Assembly (NCBI GenBank): GCA_964490845.1
Contig: CAZBED010000009.1
Span: 1 to 64,000 of the forward strand
Direction of reading: 5' to 3'
Source: JADJSS01 sp964490845
Lineage (GTDB): Bacteria; Bacteroidota; Bacteroidia; Chitinophagales; JADIYW01
Length of the DNA stretch: 64,000 bases
A program made the translations under genes and the position numbers. Within the stretch, counting starts at the first letter, position 1; every line of letters begins with the position of its first letter. This document shows positions 26,269-34,917 of the stretch, in pieces. The notes under the pieces are model-generated. The model saw only the letters and a list, made by a program, of their open reading frames with translations. It was not told where the DNA came from and did not search any database.

Positions 26269-27297
26269 ATGATTGACTTACGCAGTGATACCGTTACCAA
26301 ACCAACCAACGCGATGCTGGCTGCCATGTTTGCCGCACAGGTCGGCGATGATGTATTCGGTGAAGACCCTACTGTAAACTTACTGGAAGCAACTGTTGCC
26401 GACCTGTTTCAGCAGGAGGCTGCTTTGTTTTGTGCCAGCGGAACGATGGCTAATCAGATTGCAGTTAAGGCACATACACAGCCCATGGACGAAATCATCC
26501 TGGATAAAACCGCACATATCTATTATTACGAAACCGCGGGGTATGCTTTTCATTCCGGTGTGTCGGTAAAATTGGTAGATGGTGATAAAGGGATTATCTC
26601 TGCGGAACAGGTAAAAGAAAATATTCAGCCTGATTTTGACTGGCTCCCAAAAACAAGTTTGGTCTGCCTGGAAAATACTTCCAACAAAGGTGGCGGCAGT
26701 TGCTATGAACTGCAAACCATCAGGGAAATCAGTGAGGTTTGTAATGAGCGGAATTTAAGGTTACATATCGATGGTGCGCGGCTGTTCAATGCGATAGTTG
26801 CCAGACAGTATTCTGCTCAACAAATTGGTATGCTCTGCGATTCAGTAACCATTTGTTTTTCTAAAGGGTTAGGTGCTCCAGTGGGTTCTGTATTGGTAGG
26901 TAATAAAGAATTCATTCGAAAGGCAAGGCGCATCCGGAAAGTATTAGGCGGGGGGATGCGGCAGGCCGGTTATTTGGCTGCAGCCTGTTTATATGCCTTG
27001 GAAAATAATATAGAACGATTAGCTGCAGACCACAAAAATGCCAGGCAGATTGCTGATACTTTGCAGCAGTTGTCGTGGATAAAGAATGTTCTGCCGGCAG
27101 AAACGAATATTCTGATTTTTGAACTGAACCCTGAATTGACAAGTGTCGAATCTGTTTTGACTTACCTGAAAGAAAATGATATCCTGGTGGTTCAGTTTGG
27201 CAAACACCAAATTCGTATGGTCACACATATGGATATTACGAAAGAAAGTGTTGAAACGGTATGCAAGGTGCTTACCGGATTTATTCCGGGAGGATAG
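26269..27297 (+). CDS. ltaE: L-threonine aldolase
   Basis: A 342-residue PLP enzyme that cleaves threonine or allo-threonine to glycine and acetaldehyde. The family start IDLRSDTVTKPT is followed by VGDDVFGEDPTVN, LHIDGARLFNA and the PLP lysine in CFSKGLGAPVGS near residue 198. It is last in the run from 22396. Its 3' end overlaps the convergent gene by 17 bases. Confidence 0.95.
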   Translation: MIDLRSDTVTKPTNAMLAAMFAAQVGDDVFGEDPTVNLLEATVADLFQQEAALFCASGTMANQIAVKAHTQPMDEIILDKTAHIYYYETAGYAFHSGVSVKLVDGDKGIISAEQVKENIQPDFDWLPKTSLVCLENTSNKGGGSCYELQTIREISEVCNERNLRLHIDGARLFNAIVARQYSAQQIGMLCDSVTICFSKGLGAPVGSVLVGNKEFIRKARRIRKVLGGGMRQAGYLAAACLYALENNIERLAADHKNARQIADTLQQLSWIKNVLPAETNILIFELNPELTSVESVLTYLKENDILVVQFGKHQIRMVTHMDITKESVETVCKVLTGFIPGG

Positions 27298-27868
27298 TAC
27301 CTAAATTGATACTTAACCAGTCTTTGGCATTTCGGGTATCTGACGGAAAACTTACTTTCTCATCAATTTTCTGTTGTGCATTTTTGATAGATTGACTGAT
27401 CATCGGGTGTACAATAGGCTGGCCTTCTTCGAAACCCAATTTTTCTAAAATAGATAATATCCTTTCCGCACCAAAATACTGGAAAATGGGTTCAGAAAAA
27501 GAATTGAAAAATAATACCTTTTTTTTGCCGCTCTCCAACAGATTATCTAATACTGGCCTTTCCACCACAGCAGAAGGGTGATGCTCTAAAAAGCAGATGA
27601 TACGCTCATTAAAGGAATACGTTTTGTTTAACTGCATTGCCTGAATAAATACTACTTTTTCTGTAGAGCCTGCATGTTCGGTAAATGGAATGGAAGCATG
27701 ACGAAGTGTTTCCTCAGCTATTTCTTTGGTATCCTGAAAATAATAGGCCAGCATAAATTTATCGTCAGTGCCAATATGATTTAAGATCCCGTTTTGTTTG
27801 GCCCTATCATTTTTCCAGATGATATCCACCACTTCCAGTTCCGGTTTTTTCTTGAAAAATCCAAACAT
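27281..27868 (-). CDS. Conserved hypothetical cytoplasmic protein
   Basis: A 195-residue soluble protein beginning MFGFFKKKPELEVVDIIW. Mid-protein segments such as FMLAYYFQDTKEI and ICFLEHHPSAVVERPVLDNLLES alternate strand and helix, suggesting a compact alpha/beta fold, possibly nucleotide-binding-like, but no catalytic motif is recognisable. It follows the orphan oxidase subunit III by 5 bases on the same strand and is probably co-transcribed with it. The last 17 bases overlap threonine aldolase on the other strand. Confidence 0.65.
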   Translation of the reverse strand: MFGFFKKKPELEVVDIIWKNDRAKQNGILNHIGTDDKFMLAYYFQDTKEIAEETLRHASIPFTEHAGSTEKVVFIQAMQLNKTYSFNERIICFLEHHPSAVVERPVLDNLLESGKKKVLFFNSFSEPIFQYFGAERILSILEKLGFEEGQPIVHPMISQSIKNAQQKIDEKVSFPSDTRNAKDWLSINLGTILPE

Positions 27869-27873
27869 GTATA

Positions 27874-28497
27874 TTATTTTATCAGTAGAAAGAAGAAAAG
27901 AAGATATATCCAGATAAATCCTAAAAAATGCCAGAAAACTGCAAATAACTTTAATTGTGAGTAGGCAACCGGATCGGTGAAATACACCACGGAAACAACA
28001 TAATTCGTCAGCATATTCCAGCTCTTGGAAATATATACAATAAGAAAAACCAATCCGCCGATGATGTGAAGAGCATGAAATCCGGAAATCACGTATAAAT
28101 ATGCAGCGGACGGATGATTGAAGGAAAAGCCGGAATCAAATAATAGCATACAGCCCATTAGTTGTCCAAACAGAAATAATATTCCCAGGCTTAAGGCCGA
28201 TAGCAGCATTGTTTTGTATTTGCTGAAATGGTCATTCCTGTAATGGTATTTTGCCAGTTCAACTGCAGCACTGCTAGCCAATAAAATAATGGTATTCCAG
28301 TAAAACAACGGATTTAGGGTAAGATTGATAGTTGATTTATGTATGCTGCTGATGAAATATCGTAGCGTTAAACTCAAAAACATGAAACTCATGCCGCCAA
28401 TGGCGAAATACAGAATCCATTTATAGTTTCTGTATTTTTTCTGAATGGTTTGTTCGTACGCCTTTGGCGGTTTCGTATGGATTAATTCATCTTCCAT
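27874..28497 (-). CDS. Heme-copper oxidase subunit III-like protein
   Basis: A 207-residue membrane protein with five hydrophobic helices. The C-terminal segments FHALHIIGGLVFLIVY and LFAVFWHFLGFIWIYLLFFF match the last helices of cytochrome c oxidase subunit III (CtaE/CoxC), including the conserved His-rich turns. Subunit III supports proton pumping and stabilises the catalytic subunit. Subunits I and II are not in this window, so this is an orphan copy, perhaps an alternative subunit. Confidence 0.85.
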   Translation of the reverse strand: MEDELIHTKPPKAYEQTIQKKYRNYKWILYFAIGGMSFMFLSLTLRYFISSIHKSTINLTLNPLFYWNTIILLASSAAVELAKYHYRNDHFSKYKTMLLSALSLGILFLFGQLMGCMLLFDSGFSFNHPSAAYLYVISGFHALHIIGGLVFLIVYISKSWNMLTNYVVSVVYFTDPVAYSQLKLFAVFWHFLGFIWIYLLFFFLLIK

Positions 28498-28528
28498 AAT
28501 AGCATAACAAAAAAGTGTTCAACTGGTT

Positions 28529-28948
28529 TTACGAATGATTGCATCCCGCACAGATTCCTTCAATCAGCAAATTGGCATTTTCTACTTTATATTTTTTTGG
28601 CAAATGGAGCTTTGGAATTTCTATGGAATGCATGCATTCAATTTTTTCACATTTCCTGCATTTGAAATGAACGTGGTCATCATTATGAGAATGGTCTATG
28701 CCTTCGTGATGGCAGAGTGCATATTTTGCAATGCCTGAATCATCTGATATTTTGTGCAGCAATCCCTTTTCCATAAACGAAGTGAGTGTTCTGTAAATGG
28801 TTACCCGGTCAAATTTTGTGTTAAAACTGCCTTCCAAATCCGCATGGGAGAGGGCGTTTTTATTCTTTTGAAAATGTTGCAGAATATCCATCCGGATCTG
28901 AGTGATGCGCAAATCGTGGTGTTTCAGTATTTTTTCGGTTATTTCCAT
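28529..28948 (-). CDS. Fur-family metal regulator, probably Zur-like
   Basis: About 139 residues from MEITEKILKHH at 28948; the frame is open further upstream but that extension (to 29056) would cross the operators and is probably not translated. Winged-helix DNA-binding domain: LRITQIRMDILQHFQKN, then FDRVTIYRTLTSFMEKGLLHKI. The metal region has CHHEGIDHSHNDDHVHFKCRKC (near 78-99) and a final CAGC, i.e. two CxxC pairs for a structural zinc. The His-rich stretch is typical of short Zur/PerR-like repressors. It is divergent from a MerC-family gene with two matching inverted repeats between them. Confidence 0.88.
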   Translation of the reverse strand: MEITEKILKHHDLRITQIRMDILQHFQKNKNALSHADLEGSFNTKFDRVTIYRTLTSFMEKGLLHKISDDSGIAKYALCHHEGIDHSHNDDHVHFKCRKCEKIECMHSIEIPKLHLPKKYKVENANLLIEGICAGCNHS

Positions 28949-28965
28949 TAATTTAATTTTGAAAA

Positions 28966-28980
28966 TGCAATAAAGTTGCA
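28966..28980. promoter_or_regulatory. Putative Fur/Zur operator 1
   Basis: TGCAATAAAGTTGCA is a 15-base imperfect inverted repeat of the form TGCAAT-n3-GTTGCA. It lies 18 bases upstream of the regulator start and overlaps the expected -33 region of the divergent MerC promoter. The nearly identical second copy lies 30 bases away, centre to centre. Confidence 0.65.
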
Positions 28981-28989
28981 AAAGTGATG

Positions 28990-28997
28990 TATATTTG
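28990..28997 (+). promoter_or_regulatory. -7 promoter element of the MerC-family gene
   Basis: TATATTTG, an exact TAnnTTTG match, is 27 bases before the ATG. It lies between the two operator copies and overlaps the second by two bases, so regulator binding would occlude it. Confidence 0.6.
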
Positions 28998-29010
28998 TAA
29001 CTCAATTGCA
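28996..29010. promoter_or_regulatory. Putative Fur/Zur operator 2
   Basis: TGTAACTCAATTGCA, whose reverse complement TGCAATTGAGTTACA matches operator 1 at TGCAATnnnGTTrCA. It lies 14 bases before the MerC-family start, in the start-site region of its promoter. Confidence 0.65.
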
Positions 29011-29024
29011 AGTATAAAACACAG

Positions 29025-29423
29025 ATGAAAGTACATAAAATTAAACATAAGCACAAGCATTATTCAGAACAAATTGCTGTATTTCTATCTCTTTTATGCG
29101 CTGTTCATTGCATTTTAACACCCATTTTAGTGGTTCTGCTGCCGGTAGCAGGCAGTTTTTTCCAGCAATATCATTGGGTGGAATACATTATCATTTCCAG
29201 CGTTTTTGTTTTGGGGACATCATCTATCCTTCATGGCTATAAATACCATCATCAGAATAAAATACCGGCTTATGTGTTTTTCGGCGGCCTGATGCTGTTG
29301 TGTGCCGCCTCCATCATCAAGATAGTCTTCGATATTCACGATAATTCAGAACACCTTCTGAGTGGTATTGGCGGTATTGCCTGCGGGATAGGACAGTTCT
29401 ACAATTTAAAATTGTGCAGGTAA
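29025..29423 (+). CDS. MerC-domain membrane protein
   Basis: A 132-residue protein with a His-rich start (KVHKIKHKHKHY), then four transmembrane helices. The first helix carries the MerC pair CAVHC (near 26-30), where a metal could pass; the second MerC Cys pair is missing. MerC proteins move mercury, and homologues in Bacteroidota are thought to handle zinc or other metals. The regulator divergent from it and the bracketing operators suggest expression under zinc (or other metal) starvation. Its TAA stop touches the stop of the convergent next gene with no base between. Confidence 0.85.
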   Translation: MKVHKIKHKHKHYSEQIAVFLSLLCAVHCILTPILVVLLPVAGSFFQQYHWVEYIIISSVFVLGTSSILHGYKYHHQNKIPAYVFFGGLMLLCAASIIKIVFDIHDNSEHLLSGIGGIACGIGQFYNLKLCR

Positions 29424-30341
29424 TCAGTCTTCATCGGATAGATTTTCTTCCTCTTCTCCGTTCACGAATAAATCAAATAATTCTTTCAGCTGATGTGCTT
29501 TGTCCGTATTGCCGTTCTGGTCGTAACAGGAAAGCTGGTTATAAATGAGTGTTTTTATAATCTCCATATTATTACATGGTGAGAAAAATTTCGGATGCGT
29601 CTTCACTTTCATTTGCTCCAGGTAATGGGTTATCTCGCTTCTGGAAAATGCGATACCCTTATTCAGCGGATTGATATAAAACATGACACTTTTTTCCTGA
29701 TTATTATTGTCTAATTCTTCCTGTGCAAGATGTTTGCGGGTGTAGGCCATGATAAAATGGTAAGGCAGGTTCACACCGTAGATCGGCAGGTCATTTTTCT
29801 GCGCTAAAATAATATACAAAATACCCAGGCTGAGCGAATTCCCTTTTTTAGATTCTATTAGGTTGTTGATATAACCCAGGTCAGGGTCAAGTTGCTGAGT
29901 CTGTAATCCGAAAAAATTGTGCAACTGAAAAAAAACATGATTAACCACATGCGCTTCTTCTAAAGGTGATAATGCCGGATTTAATTCAATCCAGACATTT
30001 TTTGAAATCGCCTCAATTTTTTGAGTAATTTTGAATTCATCTAAATCGGGATACTGGAATTTTGCTACCAGCAGAGCGCCTTCCAGTAAATCTTCTCCAT
30101 TCTTATCTCTCCATTTTATAAGCCTGTCTTTTACATTCGAGAACTGGATTTTATTGATTAAATCTTCCAGCCGTGTCTGTATGACCTGATTTTCCGAAGT
30201 TTCCCATGCGGATTCCAGCATGGGAATCCCTTCCACGCCCAATGAAAATAATTTGTTGCTGACGTGCGAATACACCTCATTATCATTGTCATCCAGCAAG
30301 GTGATGAGTGCTCTAAATTCGGTATCGGTCAGGCTATTCAC
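29424..30341 (-). CDS. SirB1/transglutaminase-like family protein
   Basis: A 305-residue cytoplasmic protein starting at GTG. It contains the SirB1 N-terminal (transglutaminase-like) domain: ALSPLEEAHVVNHVFFQLHNFFGL, then LIESKKGNSLSLGILYIILAQ, then LPIYGVNLPYHFIMAY. The Cys of true transglutaminases is replaced (GNSLSLG), so enzyme activity is unlikely. A helical region precedes it. The family has no settled role. Three TTAGTTCT-type units (30343-30368) lie just upstream. Confidence 0.8.
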   Translation of the reverse strand: MNSLTDTEFRALITLLDDNDNEVYSHVSNKLFSLGVEGIPMLESAWETSENQVIQTRLEDLINKIQFSNVKDRLIKWRDKNGEDLLEGALLVAKFQYPDLDEFKITQKIEAISKNVWIELNPALSPLEEAHVVNHVFFQLHNFFGLQTQQLDPDLGYINNLIESKKGNSLSLGILYIILAQKNDLPIYGVNLPYHFIMAYTRKHLAQEELDNNNQEKSVMFYINPLNKGIAFSRSEITHYLEQMKVKTHPKFFSPCNNMEIIKTLIYNQLSCYDQNGNTDKAHQLKELFDLFVNGEEEENLSDED

Positions 30342-30415
30342 TTTAGTTCTTAGTTCTAATTTAGTTCTTTTTTATAAAATGTCAAGAAGGGTTTTCCACA
30401 TCCGATGGAATAACG

Positions 30416-32944
30416 TTATTTCTTCTTGGATGTTTTGGTTTTAGCAGTAGTTTTTTTAGCGGGCGCTTTTTTTTCTTTTTTGGCAAATGCATTCGGCACC
30501 TGTGATTCTATCATTGCCTTTACTTCTTCCAGTGTCAGTAGCGCCGCTTCTTCAGCAGTGTATTTCTTACCGGTCAGTTTTAGCATCTTCTTGTTGAATT
30601 TAACAAAGGGTCCCCATCGTCCGTTTTCCACGGAAATCTTTTCATCCGGGAAATTTAAAATATAACGATTAGCTTCCTTTTCAAGTTTTTTCTCTATCAA
30701 TTCACCGCATTCTTTTGCGTTAATAGTGTCAAAATGATAGCCTTTCGGAATATTGATGAATAAGTTATTCCATTTAATGAATGGTCCGAAACGTCCTTTT
30801 CCCTTGGTTACCGGTTTGCCTTCATACAAAGCAATCGGTGCATCGTCTTCCTGCTTGGATTTGATGACTTCTATTGCCCGTTCCAGAGTGACATCAGCAG
30901 GCTCTTCTCCTTTGGGCAGTGAAATAAACTGTTCGCCAAATTTTACATAAGGCCCAAAGCGTCCGGCATTAACCGATACTTCCTGCCCCTCATATTCACC
31001 GAGTATTAAAGGGAGTTTGAACAATTCCATCGCCTCATCCAGCGTAATGGTTTCCAGGCTCTGGGAGGTTTTTAATTTAGCATAACGTGGTTTTTCCTCT
31101 TCATCAGTCGTCCCGATTTGTATCATCGGGCCGTATCTGCCTAATTTTGCCACAACAGACTTACCGGTTTCCGGGTCTTTTCCTAATTCGCGCTCCCCGG
31201 TGACATAAGCCGTATTCTCAGAAGCGGCGATTTCTTTATGAAAAGGACCATAGAATTGTTTCAGTGCTTTTCTCCAGTCTTTGTGCCCTTCCGCGATTTC
31301 GTCAAAGTCTTTTTCCATTTCTGCGGTAAAAGAATAATCCATTACCCGCGTGAAATTTTCCATCAGGTAGTCGGTCACTAAGCTGCCAATGTCAGTAGGC
31401 AGTAATTTCCCTTTTAACGAACCGGTATTTTCACTCAGTGTTTCTTTTCTAATTTCTTTTTTTGCAGACAACTCTATTTTTTGATAGTTACGGGGAAGCC
31501 CTTCACGGTCACCTTTCACTACATATTCTCTGTTTTGTATCGTGGAAATGGTAGGGGCATAGGTGGATGGTCGTCCTATGCCGAGTTCTTCGAGTTTTTT
31601 AATAAGACTCGCTTCCGTGTAGCGTGCAGGCGGCTGAGTGAAGCGCTGGCGTGCTTCTATATTTTTGTACATCAGCAGCTGTCCTACACTCAATGGAGGC
31701 AGCATACCACTCTCTTCCTGTTCGTCATCGTCCGTACCTTCTATATATACTTTCAAAAATCCGTCAAATTTCAATACTTCACCTTCTGCAATGAATTTTT
31801 CTTTTCGGGCAGAAATGTCAATTTTCGCAACTGTCTTTTCCAGTTTGGCGTTGCTCATCTGCGAGGCAATGGTACGCTTCCAGATTAAATCATATAACCG
31901 CTCTTCATCCCGGTTAATGCCTTCATTCGTATTTGCTATGTACGTCGGACGGATAGCTTCGTGCGCCTCCTGGGCATTCGAGTTTTTAGAGGCGTATTGT
32001 TTGCGGTTAGAATATTCTTTTCCAAACTCTTTATTAATGTAGGATTGAATGGAATTCAAAGCGAGATCTGAAAGGTTTGGGGAGTCGGTTCTCATATAAG
32101 TAATCTTACCGCTTTCATATAATTTTTGTGCCACCGACATGGTGCGTGACACGGAAAACCCTAATTTGCGAGAAGCTTCCTGTTGTAAGGTAGATGTAGT
32201 AAACGGAGCTGCCGGGCTTTTTTGCGTGGGTTTTACCTGTATGTCTTCCACTTTAAAGATGGCATCTTTCACCGCTTCTAAAAATCGTTCGGCTTCCTGT
32301 TCCGTTTTTAGTTTTTCGGATAACTCGGCTTTAAATGTTTTTTGCTCAGATATGAAATAAGCGACTACTTTGTAGAAACTTTCCGATTGGAAATTGTTGA
32401 TTTCGCGTTCCCGTTCCACCACTAATCTTACCGCTACCGATTGGACACGGCCTGCTGATAAGGTTCTTCTGCCTAGTTTCTTCCATAAAACTGGGGACAA
32501 TTCAAACCCTACCACTCTGTCCAGTACACGACGTGCCTGTTGAGCATAAAACAAATTGTGATCTAATTTTCTGGGATTCGCGACCGCGTTTTTAATAGCA
32601 GGTGCGGTAATCTCGTTAAATACGATTCGCTTGGTATTGACTTTGTCAAGGTTTAATACTTCGCACAAATGCCAGGAAATGGCTTCACCCTCGCGATCCT
32701 CATCCGTTGCGAGCCATACTTCAGCATTTTTGGAAAGCTTTTGCAATTCACGGACTACCTGTTCTTTGTCTTCGGATATAATATAGGTGGGTTCAAAATT
32801 GTTATTGATGTCAACGCCCATTTCTTTCTTTGCCAGATCACGGATATGTCCGTAACATGACTTCACCATAAAATCTTTACCCAGGATTTTTTCTATCGTT
32901 TTCGCTTTCGCCGGTGACTCTACAATCAGTAAATTTTTAGCCAT
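30416..32944 (-). CDS. topA: DNA topoisomerase I
   Basis: An 842-residue type IA topoisomerase that relaxes negative supercoils. The Toprim domain starts the protein (KNLLIVESPAKAKTIEKILG; DEDREGEAISWHL), and the active-site Tyr is in GKITYMRTDSPNLS near 284. Instead of Cys4 zinc ribbons the C-terminus has four divergent repeats of the GRFGPFIKWNN type (GRYGPMIQIG, GRFGPYVKFG, GRFGPFIKWN, GRWGPFVKFN), followed by a lysine/alanine-rich tail after residue 818. This architecture is normal for Bacteroidota. Confidence 0.97.
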   Translation of the reverse strand: MAKNLLIVESPAKAKTIEKILGKDFMVKSCYGHIRDLAKKEMGVDINNNFEPTYIISEDKEQVVRELQKLSKNAEVWLATDEDREGEAISWHLCEVLNLDKVNTKRIVFNEITAPAIKNAVANPRKLDHNLFYAQQARRVLDRVVGFELSPVLWKKLGRRTLSAGRVQSVAVRLVVEREREINNFQSESFYKVVAYFISEQKTFKAELSEKLKTEQEAERFLEAVKDAIFKVEDIQVKPTQKSPAAPFTTSTLQQEASRKLGFSVSRTMSVAQKLYESGKITYMRTDSPNLSDLALNSIQSYINKEFGKEYSNRKQYASKNSNAQEAHEAIRPTYIANTNEGINRDEERLYDLIWKRTIASQMSNAKLEKTVAKIDISARKEKFIAEGEVLKFDGFLKVYIEGTDDDEQEESGMLPPLSVGQLLMYKNIEARQRFTQPPARYTEASLIKKLEELGIGRPSTYAPTISTIQNREYVVKGDREGLPRNYQKIELSAKKEIRKETLSENTGSLKGKLLPTDIGSLVTDYLMENFTRVMDYSFTAEMEKDFDEIAEGHKDWRKALKQFYGPFHKEIAASENTAYVTGERELGKDPETGKSVVAKLGRYGPMIQIGTTDEEEKPRYAKLKTSQSLETITLDEAMELFKLPLILGEYEGQEVSVNAGRFGPYVKFGEQFISLPKGEEPADVTLERAIEVIKSKQEDDAPIALYEGKPVTKGKGRFGPFIKWNNLFINIPKGYHFDTINAKECGELIEKKLEKEANRYILNFPDEKISVENGRWGPFVKFNKKMLKLTGKKYTAEEAALLTLEEVKAMIESQVPNAFAKKEKKAPAKKTTAKTKTSKKK

Positions 32945-32954
32945 AATAAATCAG

Positions 32955-33071
32955 AGTAATTAGTAATAAGTATTTAGTAATGAGTATGCGATAGTCCAAT
33001 TTTAATAGTTAGTTTTCAATAAAATTTTACAAAATTTTTATCTAATTACTAACTACTCATTACTCAATACC
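32955..33071. repeat. Degenerate TTAGTAAT-type inverted repeats
   Basis: AT-rich spacer between topA and purB. TATTTAGTAATGAGTA (32971-32986) recurs in inverted form at 33054-33069 with 15 of 16 bases matching, and further partial TTAGTAAT units flank both arms. It has no coding potential. Confidence 0.6.
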
Positions 33072-33160
33072 TTACACTTCAACCCGCAAATAAAACTAAA
33101 TTTTCCATTTTGTTCACTATATCTTATTTAAAAATCAAATTCTTTTTCTGTATTAATCCG

Positions 33161-33168
33161 TAATTTTG
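33161..33168 (+). promoter_or_regulatory. -7 promoter element of purB
   Basis: TAATTTTG matches TAnnTTTG exactly and is 14 bases before the purB start codon, so the leader would be very short. Confidence 0.5.
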
Positions 33169-33182
33169 GTAAAACATCCGTT

Positions 33183-34517
33183 ATGAATACCTTGCTTTCC
33201 ATCTCACCGGTTGACGGCAGATACAGAAATAAAGTGTCGGGTTTGGAAAATTATTTTTCTGAATACGCACTTATAAAATATCGCGTCAGAGTGGAAGTTG
33301 AATATTTTATTGAACTTTCCAAAGTAATCAGTGAAGTTGGAAAGTTGTCAGAAAATCAAATAGTTGAGTTAAGAAAACTCTATCATGACTTTAGTGTTAA
33401 AGACGCGCAACGTGTCAAGGAGATTGAGAAGACCACCAATCATGATGTGAAAGCTGTGGAGTATTTTATCAAAGAAAATATCGCAGACCCGGACTTGCAG
33501 CAAAGAAGTGAGTTTATTCATTTTGGCCTTACTTCGCAAGATATCAACAATACCGCCATTCCTTTGTCATTGAAAGAAGCCTTTACGGATATTTATCAAA
33601 ATACATTTTATTCAGTATACAATGAATTGCTGAAAAAAGCGGATGCCTATAAAGATATTCCGATGCTGGCAAAAACACATGGCCAGCCTGCCAGCCCGAC
33701 GAGACTTGGAAAAGAAATACAGGTTTTTGTAGAACGGCTGGACCATCAGTTCGCTTATTTTGCACAGATACCCTATTCCGCCAAGTTTGGAGGCGCTACC
33801 GGAAATTTTAACGCTCATCATGTGGCGTATCCACATAAAGACTGGAAACATTTTGGCAATCATTTTGTGAATGGTACACTCGGATTATATCGCTCTCAGA
33901 CGACAACCCAAATCGAACATTACGATAATCTGGCAGCATTGTTTCATAACTATGCACGCATCAATACCATTCTGATTGATTTATGCCGGGATATCTGGAG
34001 TTATGTATCGATGGATTATTTCAAACAGAAAATAAAAGAAGGTGAGGTTGGCAGTAGCGCGATGCCGCATAAAGTGAACCCGATTGATTTTGAGAATGCG
34101 GAAGGTAATTTAGGTATCGCCAATGCATTATTCAACCATTTGGCGGAAAAGTTGCCGATATCGAGATTGCAGCGCGATTTGACAGACTCGACAGTTTTGA
34201 GAAATATAGGCGTGCCGCTGGCACATACCATTATTGCTATGGAATCTATTGTGAAAGGATTGGATAAATTGCTGGTAAACGAAGTGAAAATCAGGCAAGA
34301 CCTTGAAGACAACTGGATAGTAGTGGCCGAAGCTATACAAACCGTGCTGCGCAGAGAAGGATACGAAAAGCCATACGAAGCTTTAAAAAACCTGACGCGA
34401 ACAAACGCAAAAATAGGAGAGCAGGAAATCCACGCGTTTATTGATGAACTGAAAATCCGGCAGGATATCCGTGATGAACTGAAACAGATAACACCGTTTA
34501 ATTATACAGGGATATAG
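33183..34517 (+). CDS. purB: Adenylosuccinate lyase
   Basis: A 444-residue lyase of the fumarase/aspartase superfamily. It cleaves SAICAR and adenylosuccinate, releasing fumarate in purine synthesis. The start LLSISPVDGRYRNKV and the signature GSSAMPHKVNPIDFENAEG place it in the E. coli-type PurB branch. HFGLTSQDINNTA and KTHGQPASPTRLGKE hold the other active-site residues. ArsC-like follows 32 bases downstream. Confidence 0.97.
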   Translation: MNTLLSISPVDGRYRNKVSGLENYFSEYALIKYRVRVEVEYFIELSKVISEVGKLSENQIVELRKLYHDFSVKDAQRVKEIEKTTNHDVKAVEYFIKENIADPDLQQRSEFIHFGLTSQDINNTAIPLSLKEAFTDIYQNTFYSVYNELLKKADAYKDIPMLAKTHGQPASPTRLGKEIQVFVERLDHQFAYFAQIPYSAKFGGATGNFNAHHVAYPHKDWKHFGNHFVNGTLGLYRSQTTTQIEHYDNLAALFHNYARINTILIDLCRDIWSYVSMDYFKQKIKEGEVGSSAMPHKVNPIDFENAEGNLGIANALFNHLAEKLPISRLQRDLTDSTVLRNIGVPLAHTIIAMESIVKGLDKLLVNEVKIRQDLEDNWIVVAEAIQTVLRREGYEKPYEALKNLTRTNAKIGEQEIHAFIDELKIRQDIRDELKQITPFNYTGI

Positions 34518-34549
34518 AGCTAAGTACACTCATCATACCTACTCTCATC

Positions 34550-34891
34550 ATGATTACCATCTATCATAACAAACGTTGCGGGAAAAGCAGGAGTGCTGTA
34601 TGCATGTTGGAAGAAAGCGGGCAACCATTTGAGACCATTGAATATTTAAGAGATGTCCCCACGGTGGAAGAGTTGAAAGCCATACTAAAGAAGCTGAAAC
34701 TAAAACCTCACGATTTAATCCGGACGAAAGAACCTGTTTATGTAGAAAAATACAAAGGTAAAAATCTATCGGATAACGATTGGATACTGGCAATGACAGA
34801 GCACCCGATATTAATAGAAAGACCGATAATCATCAATGGCGATAAAACTGTTATAGCCCGTCCGCCGGAAAAAGTGTTAGAAATACTCTGA
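34550..34891 (+). CDS. ArsC-family (arsenate reductase/Spx-like) protein
   Basis: A 113-residue thioredoxin-fold protein. YHNKRCGKSRSAVCMLEESG has the single-Cys CGKSR active-site motif, and IERPIIINGDKTVIARPPE the conserved C-terminal arginine. This matches glutathione/glutaredoxin-linked ArsC and YffB relatives. With no arsenic genes nearby the substrate is uncertain. Confidence 0.87.
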   Translation: MITIYHNKRCGKSRSAVCMLEESGQPFETIEYLRDVPTVEELKAILKKLKLKPHDLIRTKEPVYVEKYKGKNLSDNDWILAMTEHPILIERPIIINGDKTVIARPPEKVLEIL

Positions 34892-34917
34892 CTTTTAGCA
34901 GTTTCTTTATAGCTGGA

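Noticed and set aside
31481..31888. 135-codon plus-strand frame in topA
   Set aside because: Antisense to the catalytic core of topoisomerase I; no promoter or start context.
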